Source: Actinoplanes sp. DH11 (GTDB lineage Bacteria; Actinomycetota; Actinomycetes; Mycobacteriales; Micromonosporaceae). From it: a stretch of DNA of 64,000 bases. How positions within the stretch are numbered: the stretch's first letter is position 1; every line of letters begins with the position of its first letter. This document shows positions 1 to 8,559 of this stretch, one piece after another. Under the pieces are notes generated by a model. That model ran no database searches. It worked only from the letters and a program-made list of their open reading frames with translations, and was not told the origin of the DNA. Position numbers and translations under genes: made by a program. The stretch covers positions 186,001 through 250,000 of the forward strand of contig NZ_JAHWGU010000002.1 in the NCBI RefSeq assembly GCF_020873875.1, written 5' to 3'.

Positions 1-3000
1 CGTCATCCACCTGATCACCGGTGACCGGCCCGACCTCACCGACCCCGACCTCGCCGGCGCGCACCTGAGCCGGCTGCTCGACGAGCGACCGCGACTGCTC
101 CTGGTCATCGATGACGTGTGGGAGGCCGATCAGGTCGCCCCCTTCCTGGTCGGCGGCCGGCGCTGCGTGCGGCTGGTGACGACCCGGATCCCGGCGACCC
201 TGTCCGACGCGCACGACGCCGTGCTGGTGCCGGTGGACCAGATGTCACCGGACCAGGCGCGGGCGGTCTTGACCTGGGAACTTCCGCCGATGCCCCCGGG
301 CATCACGGAACAGCTCCTGGCGGTCACCGGCCGCTGGCCGCTGCTGTTGCGCCTGATCAACCGGGCGCTGGCCGACGAGGTGAGCACCGGCGCGGACGCC
401 GGCCAGGCCGCCGGCGCCTGGGTAGCCCTGCTGGCCGCCCGCGGTCCGGGTGCCGCCGACGACCGCCCGGTGACCGAGAACGATCTCGACGTGCCGCGGC
501 TGCGGGCCCGCCTGGTCCGCGCGACGATCGAGGCCAGCACACGCTTGCTGAGCAACGACGTCGCCGATGGCGGGCGCGGGGGCGGCAGCGGCGTCGTGGG
601 CGGGGGCGGCAGCGGCGTCGTGGGCGGGGGCGGCAGCGGCGTCGGCGGGGGCGGTGAGCCGGCTCGTCTCGCGGAGCTGGGCGTCTTCGTCGAGGACGAG
701 ACCGTGCCGGTCACGCTGGTCGCCGAGCTCTGGCAGCGCACGGCCGGCCTCGACCTGAGCGAGTCCCGCCGGTTGTGCCGGCGACTGGCGGACCTGTCGC
801 TGATCTCGGTCAAGCGCGACGGGACGGTGACGCTGCACGACGTGGTGCGCGCCTTCCTGCGCGAAGAACTCGGCGACCGGATCACCGAACTCAACGGCGC
901 GCTCGCCGACGCGGTGGCCGGCCGGGTCACCGCGTGGTGGCAGCTCGGCGAGGACGAGCGCTACCTGTGGGAACACCTGATCACGCACCTGTGCGACGCG
1001 GGCCGCGCGGACGAGGCGCTCGCCGCGGCGCGGGACCTGCGGTGGGTGGCGGCGCGCCTGCGGGGGTACGGGCCGGCGGCCCCGATCCGCGACCTGCTCA
1101 CCACCGGCCTGCCCGAGGCAGCCGCGCTGGTGGCCGGCCTGACCCGGGCCGCGCACCTGCTCGCGCCGACCGACCCGCCGCACTTCGTGGTGGACGTGCT
1201 GCTGAGCCGGTTGCAGGAGGAACCGCTGTGGCGCGAGCAGGCGGCCGCCATGCAGGACGCCACGGAGCGCCCGATCCTGGTCAACCGGTGGCCCCTGCCG
1301 GACATGCCGAACCCGGCCATCCGCCGCATCCTCCCCGGCGCCACCAATGCGACGCACGCGGTGGTGGTGTCGCCGGACGGCGAGTGGATCGCATGCAGCC
1401 ACTACCACGACGTGCGGATCTGGGAGGTCGTCACCGGCCGGCGAATCGCGACGCTGCGCGGCGAGGACGGCTGGATCACCGCTCTCGCGTTGGCACCGGA
1501 CGGCGCCTGGCTGGCCACCGGCGGCAACAACGGCAAGATCCGGATCTGGGACGTCACCACCGCCGAGGTCGTCACCACGTTGATCGGGCACGCCGGTGGC
1601 GTGTTCACCCTGGCGATCACTCCCGATGGCGGTCGGCTCGTCTCCGCCGGCCACGACGGAGCGGTCCAGATCTGGGATCTGGCGGGGATGTCCGGGGAAT
1701 CGCACCTCACTCTCGACGAGCACACCGGCGCAGTCGAGGCGGTGGTCGTGGCGCCTGACGGCACCTGGCTGGCTTCGGGCGGCAGTGATCGAATCGTGCG
1801 GGTGTGGGATGCCGCCGACGGGCGGGTGGTGTCCACCATCTCCGGTCACCGACGCGCGGTGAACGCGCTGGCGGTGAGCGGGGACGGCACCTGGGTCGCC
1901 GCCAGCAACTCGGAACGGGCCATTCAGCTCTACGACATGCCCACGGGCCGGGTTCGGGCCACTCTGACCGGACACTCGCATCGCGTGGCGAGTCTGGCGT
2001 CGGCTCCCGACGGCAGCTGGCTCGTCTCCGCGAGCCACGACGGGACGCTCCGGATCTGGGACACCACTACCGGGGCTCCGCGCGCCACCCTGACCGGGCA
2101 CACCGGCCGGGTGGAGGCGATCGCCGTCGCGCCGGACGGCACGTGGCTGGTCTCCGCCGGTGAGGATGGAACGGTGCGGATCTGGGAGAGCGATGCCCGG
2201 AAGGCGCACACCGCTCGCACCGAGGAGGCGTCAGCCGTGGCGATCTCCCGCGACGGCACCTGGCTGGCCTACGTCTCCGACGGCTGGCGAATCCGAACTC
2301 GCGACCCCGGCGGGCGTACTCAGGGTGTCGTCGCCGACCACGACAGCTGGACCCGGGCCTTGGCCATCGCGCCGGACGAGACCTGGGTCGTCACCGCTGG
2401 TGACGACAATGCAGCACACCTCTGGGATCCTTCCACCGGAAACCTCCTCAAAACCCTGGAAGGACATACCGGCGTCGTCGAGGCAGTGGCGGTCGCGCCC
2501 GACGGCACCTGGCTCGCCACTGCCGGACGTGACGGAACCGTACGGATCTGGGACAGCCCCACCGGCGGCCTTCGCGTTGTCCTCCGGCACACCGCGAGCG
2601 TCGAAACTGTGGCGACGGCGCCCGACGGCACCTGGCTCGTCTGCGGAGGCTGGGACAAGACCGTCCGGGTCTGGGACGTCGGCACGGGAGCCCTCCGCCT
2701 TACCCTGACCGGGCACGACCATGTGGTCAGCAGCGTGACGGTCGCGGCGGACGGCACCTGGCTCGCCTCCGCCGATCTCAGCGGGCGGGTGCACGTCCGG
2801 GACGCGACCACGGGACAGATCCGGACGACCCTCGTCGGCCACGAGGACTCGGCAACGGCGGTGGCGGCGTCCCCCGACGGCTTCCGCCTCGCATCCGCCA
2901 GCAACGACCGCACCCTGCGCGTCTGGGACGTCGCGACCGGCCGGCCGGTCGCCATGATGCGGGTGGACGGGCGACTCCGGGACTGCTGCTGGCTTCCCGA

Positions 3001-3121
3001 CGGCAGTGGCATCGTGGCCGCGGGCGACGGGGGCCTCTACCTCTTCGACCTCCGTACCGGTGGAGGTCACAGGGCTCTCACGCTAGACCCGGAGATCGGT
3101 TCGGGCCAGCCGGAAGCGTGA
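1..3121 (+). CDS. STAND ATPase (NB-ARC type) with WD40 propellers, 5' end missing
   Basis: The frame is open from the first base, so the N-terminus, including the Walker A region, lies outside the window. The visible part opens with a Walker B/kinase-2 segment (LLLVIDDVW, about 95-121), then NB-ARC-type helices, a Gly-rich linker (about 570-655) and a winged-helix-like segment with LHDVVRAFL. The rest (about 1340-3110) is 14 WD40 repeats, mostly of the form xPDGTWLxSxxxDGTVRIWD, enough for two seven-bladed propellers. Families of this kind are ATP-dependent signalling switches in which the propeller senses a ligand or partner. No effector domain is visible, so the role (regulation, defence or other) is open. 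The stop is followed after 84 bp by an unrelated oxidase gene. Confidence 0.9.
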   Translation, partial: VIHLITGDRPDLTDPDLAGAHLSRLLDERPRLLLVIDDVWEADQVAPFLVGGRRCVRLVTTRIPATLSDAHDAVLVPVDQMSPDQARAVLTWELPPMPPGITEQLLAVTGRWPLLLRLINRALADEVSTGADAGQAAGAWVALLAARGPGAADDRPVTENDLDVPRLRARLVRATIEASTRLLSNDVADGGRGGGSGVVGGGGSGVVGGGGSGVGGGGEPARLAELGVFVEDETVPVTLVAELWQRTAGLDLSESRRLCRRLADLSLISVKRDGTVTLHDVVRAFLREELGDRITELNGALADAVAGRVTAWWQLGEDERYLWEHLITHLCDAGRADEALAAARDLRWVAARLRGYGPAAPIRDLLTTGLPEAAALVAGLTRAAHLLAPTDPPHFVVDVLLSRLQEEPLWREQAAAMQDATERPILVNRWPLPDMPNPAIRRILPGATNATHAVVVSPDGEWIACSHYHDVRIWEVVTGRRIATLRGEDGWITALALAPDGAWLATGGNNGKIRIWDVTTAEVVTTLIGHAGGVFTLAITPDGGRLVSAGHDGAVQIWDLAGMSGESHLTLDEHTGAVEAVVVAPDGTWLASGGSDRIVRVWDAADGRVVSTISGHRRAVNALAVSGDGTWVAASNSERAIQLYDMPTGRVRATLTGHSHRVASLASAPDGSWLVSASHDGTLRIWDTTTGAPRATLTGHTGRVEAIAVAPDGTWLVSAGEDGTVRIWESDARKAHTARTEEASAVAISRDGTWLAYVSDGWRIRTRDPGGRTQGVVADHDSWTRALAIAPDETWVVTAGDDNAAHLWDPSTGNLLKTLEGHTGVVEAVAVAPDGTWLATAGRDGTVRIWDSPTGGLRVVLRHTASVETVATAPDGTWLVCGGWDKTVRVWDVGTGALRLTLTGHDHVVSSVTVAADGTWLASADLSGRVHVRDATTGQIRTTLVGHEDSATAVAASPDGFRLASASNDRTLRVWDVATGRPVAMMRVDGRLRDCCWLPDGSGIVAAGDGGLYLFDLRTGGGHRALTLDPEIGSGQPEA
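581..652 (+). repeat. In-frame 24-bp tandem repeat encoding a Gly-Ser linker
   Basis: Three near-identical 24-bp units encode GGGGSGVV-like octapeptides between the NB-ARC and winged-helix parts of the STAND ATPase. The period is a multiple of three, so copy number can vary without breaking the gene. The sequence resembles a flexible linker. Confidence 0.8.
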
Positions 3122-3205
3122 TCTTCCGCAGTTGCCGAAAGGCCGCTGGTGCTCCTCGCCGCCGCGCACCAGGATCGGGGCAGAGCACCAGCAGGAGGAC
3201 CGTGG

Positions 3206-4354
3206 ATGCCCGCCTCTCCCCCGCCGTCCGCCTCCGTCGTGATCATCGGTGGTGGCGTGATGGGTCTCAGCACCGCCTACCACCTGGCCCGCGCCGGGGT
3301 GCGTGACGTTGTTCTGCTCGACCGGGGCTCGCTGGGTTCCGGGTCCACCTGCAAGGCTGCCGGTGGGGTGCGCGCCCAGTTCTCCGACCCGGTCAACATC
3401 GCGCTCGGCGCGCGCAGCCTGGAGACGTTCGCCGATTTTCCGCGCCGCTTCGGGCAGGAGATCGACTTCCGCCGGGTGGGTTACCTGTTCCTGCTCGACG
3501 ATCCGGCGGACGTGGCCGCGTTCGAGGCGAACGTGGCCCGGCAGAACGATCTCGGCATCCCGTCCCGCATGATCGGTGTCGCCGACGCGCGGCGGTTGTC
3601 GCCGCTGATCCGCACGGACGGGCTGCTCGCCGCGGTCTTCTCGCCGACCGACGGCCATTGCACGCCGGAGTCGGTGGTGCTGGGTTACGCCACCGCGGCG
3701 CGCCGGTTCGGTGCCACCCTGGTCCCGCACTGCGCCGCCACCGGCCTGGAGATGCGAGATCAAGAGATCACGGGGGTACGCACGGAGGCCGTCACGATCC
3801 GCACCAGCACCGTCGTCTGCGCGGCCGGGGCCTGGTCCGCCGAGGTGGGTGCGTGGGCCGGCGTGGACCTGCCGGTGACCCCGTTGCGCCGGCAAATCCT
3901 GACCACCGGACCGGTCGCCGGCCTCGACCCGGACACGCCGTTCACCATCGATTTCGGCACCACCTTCTACTTCCACGGCGAGGGCCGTGGCGTCCTGCTG
4001 GGGATGTCCGATCCGGACGAGACGCCGGGCTTCCGGACGGACCGTTCCGACGCGTGGCTGCCCCGGCTCGGCGAGGCTGTCGAGCGGCGGGCCCCGGCCC
4101 TGGCCGAGGTGGGTGTCGCGGGCGGCTGGGCCGGGCTCTACGAGATGACGCCCGACCACAACGCGCTGATCGGCCGGTCCGGCGGCTTTCTCTACGCGAC
4201 CGGGTTCTCCGGGCACGGGTTCCTGATGGGACCGGCGGTCGGCGAGGTGATGCGCGACCTCTATCTGCGGCGTACGCCGTTCGCCGACGTCACCGGCCTG
4301 AGCGCGGACCGGTTCGCGGAAGCTGCCGTCCGTCCGGAACTGAACATCGTCTGA
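3206..4354 (+). CDS. FAD-dependent amine/amino-acid oxidoreductase (DAO family)
   Basis: About 382 residues. The N-terminus carries the FAD dinucleotide motif VVIIGGGVMGLSTAYHLA. Further on are the family features KAAGGVRAQFSDP, a GAWS segment and a C-terminal YATGFSGHGFLMGP. The fold and length match the D-amino-acid oxidase/sarcosine oxidase beta family, which oxidises secondary or primary amines to imines. The ATG at 3206 is chosen because AGGAGG (3193-3198) sits 7 bases upstream and homology begins at once; an in-frame start at 3149 lacks this. The downstream aldehyde dehydrogenase of the ALDH7 type starts 16 bp after the stop, so the two are probably one operon. That pairing resembles pipecolate oxidase with piperideine-6-carboxylate dehydrogenase, which is an inference; other cyclic or N-methyl amines are possible. 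Confidence 0.85.
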   Translation: MPASPPPSASVVIIGGGVMGLSTAYHLARAGVRDVVLLDRGSLGSGSTCKAAGGVRAQFSDPVNIALGARSLETFADFPRRFGQEIDFRRVGYLFLLDDPADVAAFEANVARQNDLGIPSRMIGVADARRLSPLIRTDGLLAAVFSPTDGHCTPESVVLGYATAARRFGATLVPHCAATGLEMRDQEITGVRTEAVTIRTSTVVCAAGAWSAEVGAWAGVDLPVTPLRRQILTTGPVAGLDPDTPFTIDFGTTFYFHGEGRGVLLGMSDPDETPGFRTDRSDAWLPRLGEAVERRAPALAEVGVAGGWAGLYEMTPDHNALIGRSGGFLYATGFSGHGFLMGPAVGEVMRDLYLRRTPFADVTGLSADRFAEAAVRPELNIV

Positions 4355-4370
4355 CCCTGGGGAGTTACGT

Positions 4371-5900
4371 GTGACGAGTCTGCCGACAGCCGAGGAACTC
4401 CGCCGCCGGGCCCGGGACGCCGCCGAACAATGCGGGGTGGACCTGGACCGGATCTCCGGGGACCGGCCGGTGGTCTCGCCGGTCAACGGGGCGCCGCTGA
4501 TCTCCGTACGGCTGCATTCCCGCAGCGACGCGGAGGCCGCGGTCGATCGCGCGGGTGCGGCGTTCCGGGTGTGGCGCACGGTGCCGGCGCCGGTGCGCGG
4601 TGCTCTGGTGCGTCGCTTCGGTGAGCTGCTGCGGGACCACAAGGAGGACCTGGGGACGCTCGTCGGCCTGGAGGTCGGGAAGGTCACCTCGGAGGCGCTG
4701 GGCGAGGTCCAGGAGATGATCGACATCTGCGAGTTCGCGGTCGGGCTGTCCCGGCAGCTCTACGGGCGCACGATCAGCTCGGAACGGCCCGGTCACCGTC
4801 TCGCCGAGACGTGGCATCCGCTCGGCGTGGTCGGGGTGATCAGCGCGTTCAACTTCCCGGTCGCGGTCTGGTCGTGGAACACCGCGATCGCGCTGGTCTG
4901 CGGCGACCCGGTGGTGTGGAAACCGTCCGAGCGGGCCCCGCTCTCCGCGCTCGCGTCGGCGGCCCTGCTGGACCGGGCCATCGCCGAGACGGGTGCGCCG
5001 CCGGCCCTGAGCCAGGTCCTGATCGGCGGCGCCGACCTGGGCGAGACGCTCGTCGACGCACGCGGGGTGGCGTTGCTGAGCGCCACCGGGTCGACCCGGA
5101 TGGGCCGTGCCGTGGGTCCGCGGGTGGCCGACCGGTTCGGCCGTTCGCTGCTCGAACTGGGCGGCAACAACGCCGCCGTGGTGACCCCCTCCGCCGACCT
5201 GGACCTGGCGACACGGGGCATCGTGTTCGCCGCGGCGGGCACGGCCGGGCAGCGCTGCACCACGCTGCGCCGGGTGATCGCCCACGAGAGCGTGATCGAC
5301 GAGGTCGCGGAGCGGGTCGCGGCCGCCTACCGGTCGCTGCCGATCGGCTCGCCACTGGACTCCGGCACGCTGGTCGGGCCACTGATCTCCGATGCCGCGT
5401 ACAAGTCGATGCAGGATGCCCTGCTCGCGGCGCGGCAGCAGGGCGGCCGGGTCGTCGCCGGCGGGGCGCGCCGCCTCGCGGAGCAGGCGCCGGACGCGTT
5501 CTACGTCGAACCCGCCCTGGTCCGGATGCGCGAGCAGACCGACATCGTGCGGCAGGAGACGTTCGCCCCGATCCTCTACCTGCTCCCCTACCGGGACCTG
5601 GGCGAGGCGATCAGGTTGAACAACGACGTGCCGCAGGGCCTGTCCTCCAGCATCTTCACACGCGACCAGGCCGAGGCCGAACGGTTCCTCGCCGCCGACG
5701 GATCCGACTGCGGCATCGTCAACGTCAACATCGGCACGTCCGGCGCCGAGATCGGCGGCGCGTTCGGCGGGGAGAAGGAGACCGGCGGCGGGCGCGAGTC
5801 CGGTTCCGACGCGTGGCGCGCCTACATGCGCCGGGCCACCAACACGATCAACTATTCCGGTGAGCTGCCGCTGGCGCAGGGCGTCGAGTTCGACATCTGA
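4371..5900 (+). CDS. ALDH7-type aldehyde dehydrogenase (likely piperideine-6-carboxylate/aminoadipate semialdehyde)
   Basis: 509 residues, the normal length for NAD(P)-dependent aldehyde dehydrogenases. Visible motifs are FNFPVAVWSWN, the catalytic Glu in LELGGNNAAV, the catalytic Cys in GTAGQRCTTLRR, and the C-terminal GGAFGGEKETGGGRESGSDAW. The GQRCTTLRR and GGNNA signatures are typical of ALDH7 (antiquitin/AmaB/Pcd), which oxidises alpha-aminoadipic semialdehyde formed from piperideine-6-carboxylate. The start is GTG at 4371 with GGGGAG just upstream (4359-4363). It follows the FAD oxidase closely and probably acts on its product. Assignment to the family is firm; the exact substrate is inferred from the neighbour. 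Confidence 0.88.
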   Translation: MTSLPTAEELRRRARDAAEQCGVDLDRISGDRPVVSPVNGAPLISVRLHSRSDAEAAVDRAGAAFRVWRTVPAPVRGALVRRFGELLRDHKEDLGTLVGLEVGKVTSEALGEVQEMIDICEFAVGLSRQLYGRTISSERPGHRLAETWHPLGVVGVISAFNFPVAVWSWNTAIALVCGDPVVWKPSERAPLSALASAALLDRAIAETGAPPALSQVLIGGADLGETLVDARGVALLSATGSTRMGRAVGPRVADRFGRSLLELGGNNAAVVTPSADLDLATRGIVFAAAGTAGQRCTTLRRVIAHESVIDEVAERVAAAYRSLPIGSPLDSGTLVGPLISDAAYKSMQDALLAARQQGGRVVAGGARRLAEQAPDAFYVEPALVRMREQTDIVRQETFAPILYLLPYRDLGEAIRLNNDVPQGLSSSIFTRDQAEAERFLAADGSDCGIVNVNIGTSGAEIGGAFGGEKETGGGRESGSDAWRAYMRRATNTINYSGELPLAQGVEFDI

Positions 5901-5914
5901 GCTCGCTTGCGGCG

Positions 5915-7438
5915 TCAGCTGTGGTGGGGGCGCCGGGCGACCAGGACGGCGTGCGTGGTCGGCCAGGGCAGCGGCGTGCCGTGGTCGTCGGCGAGGGACG
6001 CGGTGGGCGCTATCCGGTTGTCGATCACCCAGTCGTTGCGCAGCGGGTGGGAGGCCGGGTCGAGGTCGAAGCCGGCCTCGGCCAGCAGGGTCACCCAGTC
6101 GTCGAAGGCGAGCCCGCAGAACTGTTCCCGCGTCTCGGACAGCCAGTTGTCGGTGTAGTCCTTGCGGGTCAGGAAGTCCATGGCCTGGCCGAGTTCGATC
6201 CGTACGGCGGTGGCGTCCACCGGGGTGAACGTGAACGGGAAGGCGAAGTCGACGGCGAACTGGTCGAGGCGGGCCCGGGTGGACAGCGCGCCCACGTGGG
6301 CGGTCACCTCGGCCGAGGTGAGTTCGGCCAGGTCCTTCCGGGGCTCGGCCGGGTTCGCGCCATCGTCGTCGCGCAGGGTCAGCACGACCTGGCGGTGCGG
6401 TTCGGCCGGGCCGCAGACGTCGCTGTTGATCCAGACGCCGCTGGGGACGGTGTGGTCGTGGATGCGGCGGGCGAAGGCCAGCAGGGAGTCGCGGCGCGCG
6501 CCGTACGACCAGATCTCGTGTGTGAGCGCGAAGGTCAGCGTGGTGTCGACCGAGCGGTCCGGCAGCACCGCGCCGCCGAGCACGTTGCGCTGGTAGAAAT
6601 AGACGTTGGCGTTGCGGAAGAAGCCCTGCGCCTTCTTGTGCACGCACTCCTGGTAGAGGTGCCGGGCGACCTCGACACCGATCAGGTCGCTCTCGTGCAG
6701 GGCGTCGTCGCGGTCGGCCAGTTCCAGGACCGCGCCGGCGCCGCAGCCGATGTCGACGATCCGGCCGGGCTGCACGTAGCGGCGCACCGCCGACCATTTG
6801 CGCTCGGCGGCGGCGGCGAAGGCGTCCACGTAGGTGCGGTAGTCGCGGGTCGCCGTGAGCCCGCCCTCGTCGCCGACGACCGGGTCGTTGACGACCGTCC
6901 GGACCACGTCGGTGAGCTGGTAGCGGTCGAAGACGTCGGCGGTCGCCGGGTGGGCCAGCTTGCGCCACGACTCGTCACCGGCCGCCAGCCGCAGCAGCAC
7001 GTCCCACGGGCGCTCCGGCACGGCCGGCAGTTCCGGGTCGGCCTCGACCGGCGCGATGCCGAAGCCGAGCTCCGCGTACAGGGCGGCGACCTGCGGCGTG
7101 GAGCACGCGACGAGGGTGTTCTCCGGTGTCAGGCCGAGGCCGGACACGACCATCACGGTCTTGAGCGTGACCTGGGCGAACCGATCGGTCGGCGCGGTGT
7201 CGAAGACCGGCACCACGACCGAGCACAGACCGGTGAGCACGCTGAACCGTTCGATGGCGGCCTCGCGGCGGTGGTACGGCACCGGGTTGCGCTTGGTGTT
7301 CTCGTGGTTGGCCGAGGTGACGGCCCACACGATCGTCCCGGCGCCCTCGTCGGCGAGCCGCTGCAGGTAGTCGGCCTGGAACTGGGTCAGCAGGTGATGA
7401 CGACCGGGGAACAGCACGTATCGCGGGGTCGGCGGCAT
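5915..7438 (-). CDS. Nucleotidyltransferase-like domain fused to SAM methyltransferase
   Basis: 507 residues. The N-terminal ~190 residues resemble the NadM/nucleotidyltransferase fold: PGRHHLLTQFQ (11-21) lies where the GRFQPxHxGH motif is expected, and SANHENTKRNPVPYHRREA (42-60) matches the family's SAQxxxTxxNPFxxxER segment. The HxGH residues themselves are not present, so adenylyl transfer activity is doubtful. The C-terminal half is a Rossmann methyltransferase with DIGCGAGAVLEL (229-240) and an acidic/Asn stretch after it. The start ATG at 7438 faces the divergent hydrolase gene across a 113-bp region containing a 38-bp palindrome. The stop lies 14 bp from the convergent ALDH gene. I do not know the substrate; the combination suggests modification of a nucleotide-linked or secondary metabolite. 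Confidence 0.75.
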   Translation of the reverse strand: MPPTPRYVLFPGRHHLLTQFQADYLQRLADEGAGTIVWAVTSANHENTKRNPVPYHRREAAIERFSVLTGLCSVVVPVFDTAPTDRFAQVTLKTVMVVSGLGLTPENTLVACSTPQVAALYAELGFGIAPVEADPELPAVPERPWDVLLRLAAGDESWRKLAHPATADVFDRYQLTDVVRTVVNDPVVGDEGGLTATRDYRTYVDAFAAAAERKWSAVRRYVQPGRIVDIGCGAGAVLELADRDDALHESDLIGVEVARHLYQECVHKKAQGFFRNANVYFYQRNVLGGAVLPDRSVDTTLTFALTHEIWSYGARRDSLLAFARRIHDHTVPSGVWINSDVCGPAEPHRQVVLTLRDDDGANPAEPRKDLAELTSAEVTAHVGALSTRARLDQFAVDFAFPFTFTPVDATAVRIELGQAMDFLTRKDYTDNWLSETREQFCGLAFDDWVTLLAEAGFDLDPASHPLRNDWVIDNRIAPTASLADDHGTPLPWPTTHAVLVARRPHHS

Positions 7439-7489
7439 GGCCGGTGATCTTAACCAGGCACGGCACCAGGCCCGGACGGGTGGCTGCTC

Positions 7490-7527
7490 ACTTACCGCGT
7501 GGTTAGACTACTAACCATGCGGTAAGT
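7490..7527. promoter_or_regulatory. Long inverted repeat, likely TetR-family operator
   Basis: Two 17-base arms, ACTTACCGCGTGGTTAG (7490-7506) and its near-perfect complement CTAACCATGCGGTAAGT (7511-7527, one mismatch), flank ACTA. It lies 25 bp upstream of the hydrolase start and 52 bp upstream of the divergent fusion gene. The co-transcribed TetR regulator (8556) is the obvious candidate to bind here, giving autoregulation and possibly control of both directions. Confidence 0.75.
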
Positions 7528-7551
7528 CACACTCGATCACCTGGAGGATCG

Positions 7552-8559
7552 ATGACTGCTCCCGTCACTCCTGCTGTCACCCGCCGCCGCCGCTGGCCGA
7601 TCGTCGTGACCCTCGTCCTCGCGCTGCCGGTCGCCGGCTGGCTCCTGCTGCGGGACACCTCACCGGTCGGGCACTTCACCAGCGCGGAAGGCCGCGATCA
7701 CTACGTCGGCGCGTACCAGAAGGCCTTCGCCGCGATGGGCCGACCCGCGGACACCCTGGACGTCCGCACCGGATACGGCATCGTGCGCGCCTACCGCTAC
7801 ACCGCAACCAAGCCCGGGACCGGCGGCGGCAGCACGGGCCCGCCACTGCTCCTGCTGCCCGGCACCGCCTCCGGCGCGCCCGTGTGGGCCGACAACCTGC
7901 CGTCCCTGCTGCGGCTGCGGGACGTCTACCTCCTGGACCTGCTCGGCGAACCGGGCCGTTCCGTCCAGAACCGCCCCATCCGGGACCACGCGGATCAGGC
8001 GGCCTGGCTGCACGAAGTGCTCGAAGCGCTGCCGGACCCGCGGGTACACCTGGTCGGACTCTCCATCGGCGGCTGGACCGCCACCAACCTGGCCGTCCGG
8101 CAGTCCGCCGCGGTGGCCGGCCTGATCCTGATCGACCCGGCGTGCACGTTCACCGGCATCCCGTTCGAGGTCGTCGTCAGATCGCTGCCCGCCTCGGTGC
8201 GGTGGCTGCCACGAAGCTGGCGCGACAGCTTCAACAGCTGGACCGCCGGCGGCGCGCCGGTGGACGACTCCCCCGTGGCCGACATGATCGAATCAGGCAT
8301 GCGTCACTACGCCATGAAACTGCCCGCCCCGCAGCAGTTCACCGACGACCAGTTGCGCTCCGTCACCGTACCCTCGCTGGTGATCCTGGCCGGCGACTCC
8401 ATCATGCACGACGCCGCGGTGGCCGCGCGCAAGGCCGGTTCGACCCTGCCCGCGGCTACCGTGCTGACCTACCCGGGCGCCTCCCACGCCGTCAACGGCG
8501 AGCAACCGGACCGGATCGCCGCCGACATCGCCGCCTTCCTGGAGAGGACCGGCCGGTGA
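7552..8559 (+). CDS. Membrane-anchored alpha/beta hydrolase
   Basis: 335 residues. A basic N-terminus followed by a hydrophobic stretch (about residues 14-30) suggests a signal anchor, putting the catalytic domain outside the membrane. The nucleophile elbow is GLSIGG. A candidate acid is in LILAGDSIM, and a candidate His is in PGASHAVNGEQPDRI near the C-terminus. It belongs to the alpha/beta hydrolase superfamily (lipase, esterase or thioesterase-like); the substrate is unknown. GGAGG at 7543-7547 supports the ATG at 7552. Its stop overlaps the GTG of the TetR gene (GTGA), so the two are translationally coupled and probably controlled by the palindrome at 7490-7527. Confidence 0.85.
   Translation: MTAPVTPAVTRRRRWPIVVTLVLALPVAGWLLLRDTSPVGHFTSAEGRDHYVGAYQKAFAAMGRPADTLDVRTGYGIVRAYRYTATKPGTGGGSTGPPLLLLPGTASGAPVWADNLPSLLRLRDVYLLDLLGEPGRSVQNRPIRDHADQAAWLHEVLEALPDPRVHLVGLSIGGWTATNLAVRQSAAVAGLILIDPACTFTGIPFEVVVRSLPASVRWLPRSWRDSFNSWTAGGAPVDDSPVADMIESGMRHYAMKLPAPQQFTDDQLRSVTVPSLVILAGDSIMHDAAVAARKAGSTLPAATVLTYPGASHAVNGEQPDRIAADIAAFLERTGR

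Noticed and set aside
4365..6968. 867-codon open frame on the minus strand across the ALDH and fusion genes
   Set aside because: It is the shadow of two well-supported genes; composition is Arg/Gly/Pro/Asp-rich without domains, and no ribosome site precedes it.
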